From the NCBI GenBank assembly GCA_035327305.1, contig DAOLDL010000005.1, positions 1 to 64,000 of the forward strand: 64,000 nucleotides of DNA. The letters run 5' to 3'. This stretch comes from CALMUP01 sp035327305. GTDB lineage: Bacteria; Verrucomicrobiota; Kiritimatiellia; CAIVKH01. Below the pieces are notes generated by a model. It was not told where the DNA came from, searched no databases, and saw only the letters and a program-made list of their open reading frames with translations. Below are positions 9,684-18,875 of this stretch, piece after piece; position 1 is the stretch's first letter; every line of letters begins with the position of its first letter. Position numbers and translations under genes: made by a program.

Positions 9684-10793
9684 ATGAACGTTGTGTTTTT
9701 CATGCAGGATACCGGTGCGATTTTCGGCGCAGAGAAGGCGACGATCGACCTCGCGTGCGGTTTGAGGGATGCCGGTGAACATGTCCGCTTTTTCTTGATG
9801 GAAGAATCCCGCATGGCGGGAGCCGGCAGTTCGTTTCTTGAGGAAATTGAACGGCAAAAACTTCCCGTGACACGATTTGCAGTGTCGGGACGGATTTCGC
9901 GGTCGCTGTCCGTGCGCCTTAAGCAGGCTTTTAAAGAAGTTCAGGGTGATGTCCTCCATGTTGTGGGGTATAAAGCCAACCTTCACGCCTGGTTGTCGGG
10001 AATTCATCCCGTGGTTGCAACGGTTCATGGTTGGTTGTTCCGCAACGATATCAAGGAGCGATTTTACGATGCAATAGACCGGTGGTGCCTGCGGCGATGC
10101 GATCATGTGGTCTGCCTTTCCTCCTACTATGAATCTTTGCTTTTGAAGTCCGGGGTTGACCGGGGCCGCCTGTCGCGAATTCCGTCTGGTTTACGGGACA
10201 TACCGCCGGAAGGCATCCCCGATCGGGGGGCGGGGGAAGCGCCGGGTGAATTTATTTTTGGTATGTTGGGTCGATTCAGTGAAGAAAAAAATCACCCCAT
10301 GTTTCTTACTGCGGCGCGTGAAGTGGCAGGGAAAAAGCCTGTAGCGAAGTTTCGAATCGCCGGCCGGGGGCCGTTGGAGGCAGATGTGAAAAAGTATGCC
10401 GAAGAAATGGGTTTGTCCGGTGTGGTTGAGTTTTGCGGATACCAGGAAGTGTCTTCCTTCATGTCATCCATTGATGCATTTATTATTTGCTCGAAAATCG
10501 AAAATCTTCCTTACAGCATCATGGAAGCCATGGCGTGGTCGAAACCGGTGATTGCCACAAAAGCGGGTGGCATGCCGGATCTGGTGGACGATGGCATTAC
10601 CGGCGTGCTGGTTTCGCCGGATCATGCGCGATATCTGGCCGGCGCTATGTTGGGGATGATAAATGATCGGGAAAAAGCGATAGCCATGGGCAAGGCCGGG
10701 CGCAAGAAATTGCTTTCCGAATTCACGTTGGAGCGAAGTGTCCGGGAACATCAGAATATGTATCGAAAAACATCAGCCGGGGAGGGCGAATAA
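9684..10793 (+). CDS. Glycosyltransferase family 4
   Basis: A 369-residue GT-B enzyme. The N-terminus MNVVFFMQDTGAIFGAEKA is the acceptor-side glycine-rich loop. The donor domain holds GMLGRFSEEKNHPMFL and the EX7E-type region EAMAWSKPVIATKAGGMPD. Retaining transfer of a nucleotide-activated sugar in the cytoplasm, onto a lipid-linked glycan, is the usual role. The gene ends one base before the ATG of the following membrane transferase, so the two are coupled. Sugar specificity cannot be told. Confidence 0.88.
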   Translation: MNVVFFMQDTGAIFGAEKATIDLACGLRDAGEHVRFFLMEESRMAGAGSSFLEEIERQKLPVTRFAVSGRISRSLSVRLKQAFKEVQGDVLHVVGYKANLHAWLSGIHPVVATVHGWLFRNDIKERFYDAIDRWCLRRCDHVVCLSSYYESLLLKSGVDRGRLSRIPSGLRDIPPEGIPDRGAGEAPGEFIFGMLGRFSEEKNHPMFLTAAREVAGKKPVAKFRIAGRGPLEADVKKYAEEMGLSGVVEFCGYQEVSSFMSSIDAFIICSKIENLPYSIMEAMAWSKPVIATKAGGMPDLVDDGITGVLVSPDHARYLAGAMLGMINDREKAIAMGKAGRKKLLSEFTLERSVREHQNMYRKTSAGEGE

Positions 10794-10794
10794 C

Positions 10795-12228
10795 ATGATT
10801 GCCGTTGCGATTGCCGGTATCGCCGGAGTTGTAATACGGGCGTTCCCGCTTCTCGTGGTCGCCTGTTTGTTGTATTTCCCAGCGTACAAGGGGATTTTAC
10901 TCGGCTATATACCCGTTTCTTTGGGCTTGCACGCTACGATAATCCTGGTCCGGAAAAAAGATGCGTTGTTGCATTTCATCGGCACCAGAAGTTTTCCGGT
11001 ATTGGCTTTGTGGTTGTACGGAATACCGGCTCTCATCCAACTGCTTCTTGTTGTGATATTCAATTCCGCCCCGATGTTTGACGGGCTATTTGTTTACCAG
11101 CATGCGGTTAAGCTGGTGGAAACCGGCGAGATGGATCCGTTGACGTATTATCCACCGGCGCAAACGTGGTGGTATGCCCTCTGGTTTTCCGTATTTAATT
11201 CTTCCGTATTAATCGCCCAGCTTTCTCAAATTCCCTTAAGTTTGCTGGTAACCTGGTCCACATGGCGCCTGGCCCGGACGTGCATGCCCTACAATGCGGC
11301 AACTGCCGTGGCGCTGTTGGTGGCCTGGTATCCGTCCTTTATCGGGTATGTGTTGACCACGCCTTATTATCATTATCTGTACACGTTGTTGACGGTTCTG
11401 ATGGTTTGGGGTTTGTTGACGTTTCGACACCATTTGTCTCAATATCATGTGTTTCTGGCCGGCGTGGCGGCGGGTTTGGGCGCCCTTACCAAGGCGGTTC
11501 AACTGATTGCGCCTCTGCAGGTCATTACATGGGTTTTTGTTCTGGCTTGTGCAACATCGTTCCGCGATGTGATTAAAACCTGGCGCGCCGGCATTATGGT
11601 TTTTGTGGCGGGCATGTTGTTGATGCTGTCGCCCTGGATGTTGAGAAATTGGTTTGTATTTCAAGACATTGTCCCGGTTTGCACATCTGGCGGCCTGGTT
11701 TTGTACAGTGCAAACAATCCTGAATCAAACGGCCTGTATAGCGCACTGCCGGACCAGGTGATCATCAATACGCCCCGCGAAATGCTGGAACATTCGCGAT
11801 GGTGTTCTGAACAGGCGAAAGCATTCATGGTGGAACACAGGGATGTGTTCCTGCGGTTGGTCGGCATAAAATTTATTCATACCTGGGGAGGCGAGGCAAC
11901 TTTTACGGATTTGATGAACTGGCACGGTGAATCGCGCTGGTGGATCAAGCAGGGTTTCAGTTTCGTGTTTATGTTTGGCTGGTCGCTTCTGGTTTTTGCA
12001 TGGGTATACACGGCGTGGCGGGCGGTGCGCGGTCGGTTCCGGCTTTCCTCGTATGAAATACTGGCCGGTGTGATTATTATTTCAAATGCCGTGGTGTATG
12101 TGGTGTTTGAAGGCGGTGATCGCCATCATTTGCCGCTGGTGCCGTTGATCGCTGTTTTAGCTTTCAGCCAGCTTATTCGACCGAACGAAGTTGACGGAAC
12201 TTCAAACCGCGAAGTTGAAGCACGATAA
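10795..12228 (+). CDS. Polytopic membrane glycosyltransferase, GT39/ArnT-like
   Basis: About 477 residues with roughly ten hydrophobic helices and an early periplasmic loop with acidic residues (MFDGLFVYQHAVKLVETG). This is the general layout of GT39/GT83 transferases that use polyprenyl-phosphate sugars at the outer face of the inner membrane. The start at 10795 follows the GT4 stop by one base; an in-frame GTG at 10738 inside the GT4 gene is less likely. The last 56 bases overlap the 3' end of the convergent YbhN-type gene. Assignment to the exact GT family is tentative. Confidence 0.7.
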   Translation: MIAVAIAGIAGVVIRAFPLLVVACLLYFPAYKGILLGYIPVSLGLHATIILVRKKDALLHFIGTRSFPVLALWLYGIPALIQLLLVVIFNSAPMFDGLFVYQHAVKLVETGEMDPLTYYPPAQTWWYALWFSVFNSSVLIAQLSQIPLSLLVTWSTWRLARTCMPYNAATAVALLVAWYPSFIGYVLTTPYYHYLYTLLTVLMVWGLLTFRHHLSQYHVFLAGVAAGLGALTKAVQLIAPLQVITWVFVLACATSFRDVIKTWRAGIMVFVAGMLLMLSPWMLRNWFVFQDIVPVCTSGGLVLYSANNPESNGLYSALPDQVIINTPREMLEHSRWCSEQAKAFMVEHRDVFLRLVGIKFIHTWGGEATFTDLMNWHGESRWWIKQGFSFVFMFGWSLLVFAWVYTAWRAVRGRFRLSSYEILAGVIIISNAVVYVVFEGGDRHHLPLVPLIAVLAFSQLIRPNEVDGTSNREVEAR

Positions 12229-13201
12229 TTCCGGCGCCGATATTAAACACCATTTGCAACAGGTGGCCGATGACCGAGTAGGCCACCGCAAATTCCTTGC
12301 TGTAGCCGTAGACCGTGCTTAACGCGAGGATGCAACCGACTTGGAATGTGCCGACAAATCCGGGGGCGCTTGGCGCGGCGACTGCGAGGGCAATCATGAC
12401 ATTCAGCATCATGCCGACCCAAAAGCTCGGATAAATGCCAAATGCCCACATCAACCCCTGATACCAGGCGGCTACAAAAAGCCACATGGCATACGACCAC
12501 AGCATCACACCCAAAAGCTGCCACCCGGATTTGATCACCCGTAACCCGGAGAAGTACTCGTTGATCATGCCGTTTAATTTTTGGGAAAAAGCCGGGGCGA
12601 AGCGTCCGATCAGGTTGTCGCTGAACCAATGGAATATGGCCTCCATTTTACCAGGAAGCGCATACGAGGCCACGATGATCATGATCAGGACACCGGTGAG
12701 AATTCCCAAAGCTTTTGCGCCGGCCAAGATAACCACAGGGACTTCCGTCAGTTGAGTCAGGCAAAGCAGGAGCAAGCTCAACAGGCACAATGAATCAGCC
12801 AGGCGCTCAATCATAATACTGGCCAGACTCGCGGAAAATGTGACGGGTTGCCAGCGGCTCAATATCCAGGGTCGAATGATTTCGCCGGCTCGCAGGGGCA
12901 GGACAAAGCTGGCAAAAAAACCGATGATGGTGGCGTCCATGAGGCGAGCCGTGGACAGGTTTTCGCGATTTGGCAATATCAGCCGCCAGCGCATGGCCCT
13001 CATCCAGATGATGGGGAGCAGTACCAGCAGTAAAATGGGAATTGCGGCGGGTTTTACATCCTTGATGTGCAGGCCGACTTCGTGCCAGTCAAGTTTGGCA
13101 AACAGGTAAACGACAATGGCAAGGCTGATCAGGATGCTGATGGCAATGCCGATTTGATGACCGATTTTTGATCCGGTTTTTGTCATGAATGCTGACATCA
13201 T
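12173..13201 (-). CDS. YbhN/UPF0104-type membrane protein (lysylphosphatidylglycerol synthase TM-like)
   Basis: A 342-residue polytopic protein with about eight membrane segments and the family's signatures: LDWHEVGLHIKDVKP near the N-terminus, FFASFVLPLRAGEIIRPW near residue 95, and APSAPGFVGTFQVG near the C-terminus. Relatives include the membrane domain of MprF and AglD-linked proteins, proposed to move or flip lipid-linked molecules. Its location between glycosyltransferases and the carbamoyltransferase trio suggests work on a lipid-linked glycan. The gene overlaps the convergent GT39-like gene by 56 bp; both frames are intact. Confidence 0.85.
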   Translation of the reverse strand: MMSAFMTKTGSKIGHQIGIAISILISLAIVVYLFAKLDWHEVGLHIKDVKPAAIPILLLVLLPIIWMRAMRWRLILPNRENLSTARLMDATIIGFFASFVLPLRAGEIIRPWILSRWQPVTFSASLASIMIERLADSLCLLSLLLLCLTQLTEVPVVILAGAKALGILTGVLIMIIVASYALPGKMEAIFHWFSDNLIGRFAPAFSQKLNGMINEYFSGLRVIKSGWQLLGVMLWSYAMWLFVAAWYQGLMWAFGIYPSFWVGMMLNVMIALAVAAPSAPGFVGTFQVGCILALSTVYGYSKEFAVAYSVIGHLLQMVFNIGAGIIVLQLRGLKFRQLRSVE

Positions 13202-13318
13202 TGCCTTTTTTGGCCTTCCGTCAAGCCTGTGGGATGGAAATAGCGTATTGAAGTCGGGTGTGCCGGTGTCATCTTTTTTACTCGCCCTTATACGGGCAGT
13301 TCATTACTGTTTACGCCC

Positions 13319-13789
13319 ATGAATGAAGCCAAAACAAGCGATGCATTACTTGATGTAACCTCGGTGGCGTGGAATTGGCGGGCGCGCCAGAATCCGCCGG
13401 CGCCTAAAAATCAGCCGACGGCGAAGAAGATTCTAATTCAAGCGTTGGTTCCGAGTGTGATTGGTTTGATCTTGTATTTCTTTTTTGGTTTGCGAATTTT
13501 CCCTTACATTCTGTGGGGAATTGCCGTCACGTTTCTTTTGATCGGCTTGTTTGCGCCCAAGGCTTTTCTCTCCATTGAGCGGGGTATGCAGAAGTTTGGT
13601 CACTGGGTGGGCATTGCCTTGTCGTATATATTGCTTGTCCCATTTTACTTCATTGTATTTTCCATCGGCCATTTTTTCCGCGGGCTGTCGGGCAAGGATA
13701 CACTGCATCTCAAGTTCAAAAAGAATGATGATACATACTGGACCGACCGCGCCCCGCTCAAACCTGAACATTTTAAGAAGCAATACTAA
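13319..13789 (+). CDS. SxtJ-family small membrane protein
   Basis: A 156-residue protein with two to three hydrophobic segments around residues 40-80 and 95-120, then the tail LSGKDTLHLKFKKNDDTYW. This matches the SxtJ family, named from the saxitoxin cluster but common next to carbamoyltransferases in many phyla. Its function is not established. The stop TAA shares its last A with the ATG of the carbamoyltransferase gene, so expression is coupled. Confidence 0.8.
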   Translation: MNEAKTSDALLDVTSVAWNWRARQNPPAPKNQPTAKKILIQALVPSVIGLILYFFFGLRIFPYILWGIAVTFLLIGLFAPKAFLSIERGMQKFGHWVGIALSYILLVPFYFIVFSIGHFFRGLSGKDTLHLKFKKNDDTYWTDRAPLKPEHFKKQY

Positions 13790-15618
13790 TGAATATTCTC
13801 GGAATCAGCGCATTCTATCATGACTCCGCCGCGGCGCTAATACGTGACGGTAAAATCATTGCCGCCGCCCAGGAAGAGCGTTTCACGCGTAGAAAACACG
13901 ATGCGGAATTTCCTTACCATGCCGTTCGTTATTGCATGGCCGAAGGCAAAATAGGTCCGGGCCAACTGGATGCCGTGGCTTTTTACGACAAGCCGATCAA
14001 TAAATTCAGCCGCATTCTGGAAACATACTTGAGCGTTGCGCCTCGTGGGCTGGAGTCGTTCATGATGTCGATCCCTGTATGGGTTAAACAAAAGTTATGG
14101 ATTCCGGTTGAAATTGAAATCGCCATGGAAAAGTGCGGCTTGAATATGCCGGAAAATATGTATTTTCCGGAACACCACGAGTCACATGCCGCCAGCGCAT
14201 TTTATCCGTCACCATTTGAAAGCGCCGCCATTCTCACGTTGGACGGGGTTGGGGAATGGGCCACCACCACCCTGGGGCGGGGGAATGGCAATAAACTCGA
14301 ACTGCTGAAGGAAATGCGTTTTCCGCATTCGCTGGGACTGTTGTACTCGGCTTTCACGTATTTTGTCGGATTCAAGGTAAATTCCGGCGAATACAAATTG
14401 ATGGGCCTCGCGCCGTATGGACGCCCGAAATATGTGGATGTCATACTTGATAATTTAATGGATCTGAAGGAAGACGGTTCCTTCCGCATGAACATGGACT
14501 ACTTCGGTTATGTCGATGGCTTGCGGATGACCAACGAGAAGTTTGATTCCCTGTTTGGTGGACCACCACGAAAGCAGGAGTCGGAAATCTCCGAGCGGGA
14601 AATGGACATCGCCGCTTCGATTCAGAAAGTGACGGAGGAAGTTGTCATGCGCATGGCTCGCCATGCCCACAAGGTCACAGGCGAGAAGTATTTATGTCTG
14701 GCCGGCGGCGTGGCGTTGAATTGCGTAGCCAATGGCCGGCTACTCCGGGAGGGTCCGTTTGACGACATCTGGATTCAACCGGCGGCTGGTGATGCCGGAG
14801 GCGCTTTGGGTGCGGCGCTTGCCGTTTGGCACATGGAGCACGACAAGCCCCGCCAAGTCGATGGCAAGCGGGACAGCATGAGCGGTTCGTTTCTTGGCCC
14901 GGCATTTCCCGAAGATGAAACCAAGGCGTTTCTCGATGCCCACGGTTATGTTTATCGCCATGTATCAGAGACCGAATGGGCGCCGGAAATCGCCCGCTTG
15001 ATCGCCGACGAAAAAGTGATCGGCTTGTGCCAGGGCCGGATGGAATTCGGTCCCCGTGCGCTTGGCGGAAGGTCGATCATCGGAGACGCACGTTCTCCGA
15101 AAATGCAATCGGTCATGAATCTGAAGATCAAGTACCGGGAGTCTTTCCGTCCTTTTGCACCTACGTGTCTTGAGGAAAAGGTCAGCGAATACTTTGAACT
15201 GGACCGGCGGTCCCCTTATATGTTGCTGGTGGCGCAGGTGCGTCAGGATCGATGCCTGGGGGTTGAGGAAAGCAAGACGCTATCCTTGAAAGAACGAATC
15301 AACCAGATTCGATCGGATGTGCCCGCCATCACCCATGTTGATTATTCCGCCCGCGTACAGACCGTATCCAAGGAAGAAAATTCCCGTTACTACGATATTA
15401 TCAAGGCGTTCGAACAATTGACGGGGTACGGAGTCATCATCAACACTTCCTTTAATGTTCGCGGCGAACCGATCATCTGCACCCCCGAAGATGCTTATCG
15501 TTGCTTTATGCGTACCGATATGGATTATTTGGTGCTGGATTCTTTTATCCTGGAAAAAAATGCCCAGCCGGAATGGAAAGAGACCTCGGACTGGCGAAAT
15601 GATTATGTGCTCGATTGA
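13789..15618 (+). CDS. NodU/CmcH-family carbamoyltransferase
   Basis: A 609-residue enzyme of usual length. The N-terminal ASKHA/Kae1-like domain starts GISAFYHDSAAALIRDG and contains EEHHESHAASAF-type histidines (EHHESHAASAF near residue 125) and LTLDGVGEWATT. The C-terminal carbamoyl-binding part has CQGRMEFGPRALGGRS and NTSFNVRGEPIICTPEDA. The family moves carbamoyl from carbamoyl phosphate via carbamoyl-AMP to a hydroxyl of a sugar or other metabolite. Its placement between SxtJ and a DUF5989 protein, beside glycosyltransferases, suggests a glycan or lipid-linked sugar as acceptor (inference). Confidence 0.92.
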   Translation: MNILGISAFYHDSAAALIRDGKIIAAAQEERFTRRKHDAEFPYHAVRYCMAEGKIGPGQLDAVAFYDKPINKFSRILETYLSVAPRGLESFMMSIPVWVKQKLWIPVEIEIAMEKCGLNMPENMYFPEHHESHAASAFYPSPFESAAILTLDGVGEWATTTLGRGNGNKLELLKEMRFPHSLGLLYSAFTYFVGFKVNSGEYKLMGLAPYGRPKYVDVILDNLMDLKEDGSFRMNMDYFGYVDGLRMTNEKFDSLFGGPPRKQESEISEREMDIAASIQKVTEEVVMRMARHAHKVTGEKYLCLAGGVALNCVANGRLLREGPFDDIWIQPAAGDAGGALGAALAVWHMEHDKPRQVDGKRDSMSGSFLGPAFPEDETKAFLDAHGYVYRHVSETEWAPEIARLIADEKVIGLCQGRMEFGPRALGGRSIIGDARSPKMQSVMNLKIKYRESFRPFAPTCLEEKVSEYFELDRRSPYMLLVAQVRQDRCLGVEESKTLSLKERINQIRSDVPAITHVDYSARVQTVSKEENSRYYDIIKAFEQLTGYGVIINTSFNVRGEPIICTPEDAYRCFMRTDMDYLVLDSFILEKNAQPEWKETSDWRNDYVLD

Positions 15619-15658
15619 TATCGGTTGATTCCAGGTTGGAGTTGCAAGGGAATTACGT

Positions 15659-15823
15659 ATGCGAATGTTTAAATATTTAGGTCGTTTGATTAAGGAATTT
15701 TTTGAATTTGCCTGGCATAACAAGGCATGGTGGATCATTCCCATTGTGCTTATGTTGCTGATGTTGGGCTTTCTGATAACCGCAGGTTCCAGCGTCGCGC
15801 CGTTTATTTACACCTTGTTCTAA
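15659..15823 (+). CDS. DUF5989-family small membrane protein
   Basis: A 54-residue protein with one membrane segment: MRMFKYLGRLIKEFFEF, a Trp-rich stretch (NKAWWIIPIV), a hydrophobic helix, and the conserved end SSVAPFIYTLF. This end is the hallmark of DUF5989 proteins, which usually follow SxtJ and a carbamoyltransferase. It lies 40 bases after the carbamoyltransferase stop. A second in-frame ATG at 15665 could be the true start. Confidence 0.82.
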   Translation: MRMFKYLGRLIKEFFEFAWHNKAWWIIPIVLMLLMLGFLITAGSSVAPFIYTLF

Positions 15824-15935
15824 TCCTGCCTGTTTGAAGTTGAACCTGCGTGCGGTTTTATCTACCGTACTCCCAGCTTTGGTCCGACAAACATCGGGCC
15901 GATCATGGATCACATTCTGACTGCAAGGATTTCAC

Positions 15936-17222
15936 ATGCCGAATACTGTTTTGATTGGTGCCCAATGGGGCGATGAGGGTAAGGGAAAAATCATTGACGT
16001 ACTGACGGAAAAGGTCGGTTGGGTCGTTCGCTATCAAGGCGGCAACAACGCCGGTCATACTGTCGAAATCGGCAAGGAAAAATATGTGTTGCATCTCGTG
16101 CCTTCCGGAATTCTGCACGAAGGCAAAAAATGCGTGATCGGCAATGGACTGGTTGTCGATCCCGTGGCATTGGTAAAGGAAATTCAGGGGGTCGTGGATC
16201 GCGGCATTGATCCTTCCGGTCGATTTTTCATCAGCGATCGCGCCCATGTGGTGCTTCCTTATCACAAACTGATTGATGAATACCGCGAGAAAAAGCCTTC
16301 ATCCGGTAAATCGATCGGCACGACCAAACGCGGGATTGGACCCACGTATGGCGATAAGGCCGCGCGAACCGGATTGCGAATGGGAGATTTGCTCGATCCG
16401 GATCGTGAATCATTGTTGCGTGAAAAAATTGCCGCCAACAACCGCATTCTGGCCGCCCTCGGCGCTCCGGAAGTGGATGCCGACGATGTCGTTCAAGCAA
16501 CGCTGACCGCCGCCGATTATCTGGCGCCGTTTATTCAAGATACGATTCCGCTTTTGCACGAGGCAATATCCGGTGGGCAATCCGTATTATTCGAAGGCGC
16601 CCAGGGAACCATGCTGGATATCGATTACGGCACTTATCCTTTTGTAACTTCATCAAGCGCCACTGCAGGAGGCGCCTGCACGGGCTCTGGTGTTCCGCCG
16701 CATAGGATAGACCGCGTATTGGGAGTGGTGAAGGCATATTCGACACGGGTGGGGGAAGGCCCGTTTCCCTCGGAGCTTACCGATGCCGCTGGAGATGCAT
16801 TGCGAAAAGCCGGCAATGAATTCGGCGCCACTACCGGACGGCCGCGCCGATGCGGGTGGTTTGATCTGGTGGTTGCCCGCTATTCCGTGATGGTCAATGG
16901 CATTGATGTTTGGGCGGTAACCAAACTGGATGTGCTTGATAATGTTGAAACCATAAGGATTTGTGTGGCTTACGAATGCGACGGGAAGCGCCTTGATGTT
17001 GTGCCGTCCAATGTTCGCATATTGGAAAAATGCCGCCCGATTTACGAAGATTTGCCTGGATGGATGAGTTCAACCAAGGAAGTCTCGTGCTGGGATGATC
17101 TCCCGGCCAATGCCAAGGCATATTTGCGGCGACTTGAAGAATTGACCAAGGTCAAGATCGGCATACTTTCCGTTGGACCTCAACGCGCCAGTACGATTAT
17201 GCTGGGGTCAAATTTGTTCTAA
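15936..17222 (+). CDS. purA: Adenylosuccinate synthetase
   Basis: A 428-residue GTP-dependent enzyme of AMP synthesis, joining IMP and aspartate. The signature GAQWGDEGKGKIIDVL opens the protein, followed by NNAGHTVEIG with the catalytic histidine and the IMP-loop TTKRGIGPTYGDKAAR. The GTP-binding C-terminal part (TKLDVLD) is intact and the length is standard. It is followed at 43 bp by uppS on the same strand. Confidence 0.97.
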   Translation: MPNTVLIGAQWGDEGKGKIIDVLTEKVGWVVRYQGGNNAGHTVEIGKEKYVLHLVPSGILHEGKKCVIGNGLVVDPVALVKEIQGVVDRGIDPSGRFFISDRAHVVLPYHKLIDEYREKKPSSGKSIGTTKRGIGPTYGDKAARTGLRMGDLLDPDRESLLREKIAANNRILAALGAPEVDADDVVQATLTAADYLAPFIQDTIPLLHEAISGGQSVLFEGAQGTMLDIDYGTYPFVTSSSATAGGACTGSGVPPHRIDRVLGVVKAYSTRVGEGPFPSELTDAAGDALRKAGNEFGATTGRPRRCGWFDLVVARYSVMVNGIDVWAVTKLDVLDNVETIRICVAYECDGKRLDVVPSNVRILEKCRPIYEDLPGWMSSTKEVSCWDDLPANAKAYLRRLEELTKVKIGILSVGPQRASTIMLGSNLF

Positions 17223-17265
17223 GCGCTTGGTGGACGATCCACAAGATTGTGGCAGTCATACAATT

Positions 17266-17985
17266 ATGAGCAAGGCAACGACAGGAAACATGCCCCGGCA
17301 CGTGGCCATCATCATGGATGGCAATGGCCGTTGGGCCAAAAATCAAGGCTTGCCCCGAATCAAGGGTCATCAGACCGGCGCGGAGTCTGTGCGAGCCATT
17401 CTCAAGGCCTGCCGCAAGCATGATATTGAATTCCTTACCCTTTATGCGTTCAGCTCTGAAAATTGGATTCGCCCAAAGCCGGAAGTAACCGGCTTGATGG
17501 CGCTGTTGAAGAAATTTCTCCGCGACCAATCACATGAGCTTCACGAAAACGAAGTCAAATTAAGGGTGATTGGTCATGCCCAGGATTTACCTTCCTCCGT
17601 GCAGTCGGAACTACACCGGGTCATTGAAGAAACCGCACACTATAAAAAAGGCACACTGACGCTTGCTTTGAGTTATGGTAGTCGAACAGAGATTACCGAT
17701 GCCGTGAAAGCTATTGCCCGCAAAGTTCATAATGGGTCGCTCAAGCCTTCGGCCATTTCTGAAAAAACCATTCAACAGCATTTGTATGCCCCGGATATTC
17801 CTGATCCCGACCTTTTGATTCGCACCAGCGGTGAAATGAGGATCAGCAACTTTCTACTTTGGCAGTTGTCGTATGCTGAAATTTACGTTACTCCGGTCCT
17901 GTGGCCGGATTTCCGGGAGGCGGAATTCGACGCGGCTTTGGAAAACTACATGCAACGGCACCGTCGCTTTGGGGATGTGAAATAA
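17266..17985 (+). CDS. uppS: Isoprenyl transferase (undecaprenyl diphosphate synthase)
   Basis: A 239-residue cis-prenyltransferase. HVAIIMDGNGRWAKNQG with the catalytic Asp, the conserved GHQTGAESVR, and YAFSSENWIRP are all present; the C-terminal DLLIRTSGEMRISNFLLWQ is the usual RTSGE/RxSNF segment. It builds the long-chain lipid carrier for peptidoglycan and LPS glycans, recycled by the UppP above. I chose the ATG at 17266; a TTG at 17173 would extend into purA. It is followed one base later by cdsA. Confidence 0.96.
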   Translation: MSKATTGNMPRHVAIIMDGNGRWAKNQGLPRIKGHQTGAESVRAILKACRKHDIEFLTLYAFSSENWIRPKPEVTGLMALLKKFLRDQSHELHENEVKLRVIGHAQDLPSSVQSELHRVIEETAHYKKGTLTLALSYGSRTEITDAVKAIARKVHNGSLKPSAISEKTIQQHLYAPDIPDPDLLIRTSGEMRISNFLLWQLSYAEIYVTPVLWPDFREAEFDAALENYMQRHRRFGDVK

Positions 17986-17986
17986 C

Positions 17987-18832
17987 ATGTTGAAGCACCG
18001 GGTACGTAGCGGTGTATTGATGGGCGCGGCATTGATCGCCGCGTTGTATTTCCTTCCCGCCGAGGGAGCTATTCTTCTCCTGATCTTGATATGCGGAGTT
18101 GCCTTGCATGAGTTCTACGCCCTTCTCCGGAATGGTGGCATTCCCCATTTCCCATGGATCGGAATCACGGGCGGAGTTCTTCTGCTGATTTCAACGTGGT
18201 GGGTTTATCATTCCGGCGATAGCCACGGATTTAAAGGCGATGTGGAAGCCGTGGTGTTGTTTGGAATTGCCGCGACGATTTTTGTTCGCCAGATGTTTGT
18301 GCCAACCCTTGAACATTCACTTAAATCCATGGCGGCCACGCTACTTGGCGTAATTTATGTGGCTTGGATGTTTAACTTTCTTAACAAACTACTGCTTGTT
18401 TTTGGCTTTCAGGAAGGTCGTCTGTTAATTTTTTATCTGGCACTGGTGGTAAAATTGACCGATGTCGGGGCGTTTTTTGTGGGTTGCCGTCTCGGGGGAA
18501 AAAAATTCTTCCCCCGCATATCCCCGGCCAAAACCTGGTCGGGAGTTATTGGGGGATTGCTAACAGGATTGATTTTCAGTCTGTTGGGATGGTATTTGAT
18601 ACACCCGATGTTGCCTGATCTGGCGTTCGGCTGGCTCGATGCGGTGATTCTGGGTGTACTTTTGTCCGCCACCGGGATCATCGGTGATTTGATCGAATCG
18701 CTTATAAAACGGGCATCAGGTGTGAAGGACTCCGGAACCATCATCAAGGGAATGGGCGGAGTTCTGGATGTATTGGATAGCTTAATGTTCGCCGCCCCGG
18801 TGTTGTATATTTATATGCGTCTTTTCGCGTAA
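17987..18832 (+). CDS. cdsA: Phosphatidate cytidylyltransferase
   Basis: A 281-residue membrane enzyme that makes CDP-diacylglycerol, the precursor of membrane phospholipids. Many hydrophobic helices, PAKTWSGVIGG and the terminal signature KDSGTIIKGMGGVLDVLDSL identify it. In the classic signature the latter reads PGHGG-x-DR-x-D; here His is Met and Arg is Val, a variant I associate with PVC-group proteins (from memory). It follows uppS directly; dxr, often found between cdsA and rseP, is absent. Confidence 0.92.
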   Translation: MLKHRVRSGVLMGAALIAALYFLPAEGAILLLILICGVALHEFYALLRNGGIPHFPWIGITGGVLLLISTWWVYHSGDSHGFKGDVEAVVLFGIAATIFVRQMFVPTLEHSLKSMAATLLGVIYVAWMFNFLNKLLLVFGFQEGRLLIFYLALVVKLTDVGAFFVGCRLGGKKFFPRISPAKTWSGVIGGLLTGLIFSLLGWYLIHPMLPDLAFGWLDAVILGVLLSATGIIGDLIESLIKRASGVKDSGTIIKGMGGVLDVLDSLMFAAPVLYIYMRLFA

Positions 18833-18875
18833 ACCGGGTAATGACGTATAGTATCCGCAAATAAGGAATAGACGC

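Noticed and set aside
12173..12228. Frameshift or assembly error at the overlap of two convergent genes
   Set aside because: Both proteins end at natural stops with family-consistent C-termini, so true overlap is the simpler reading.
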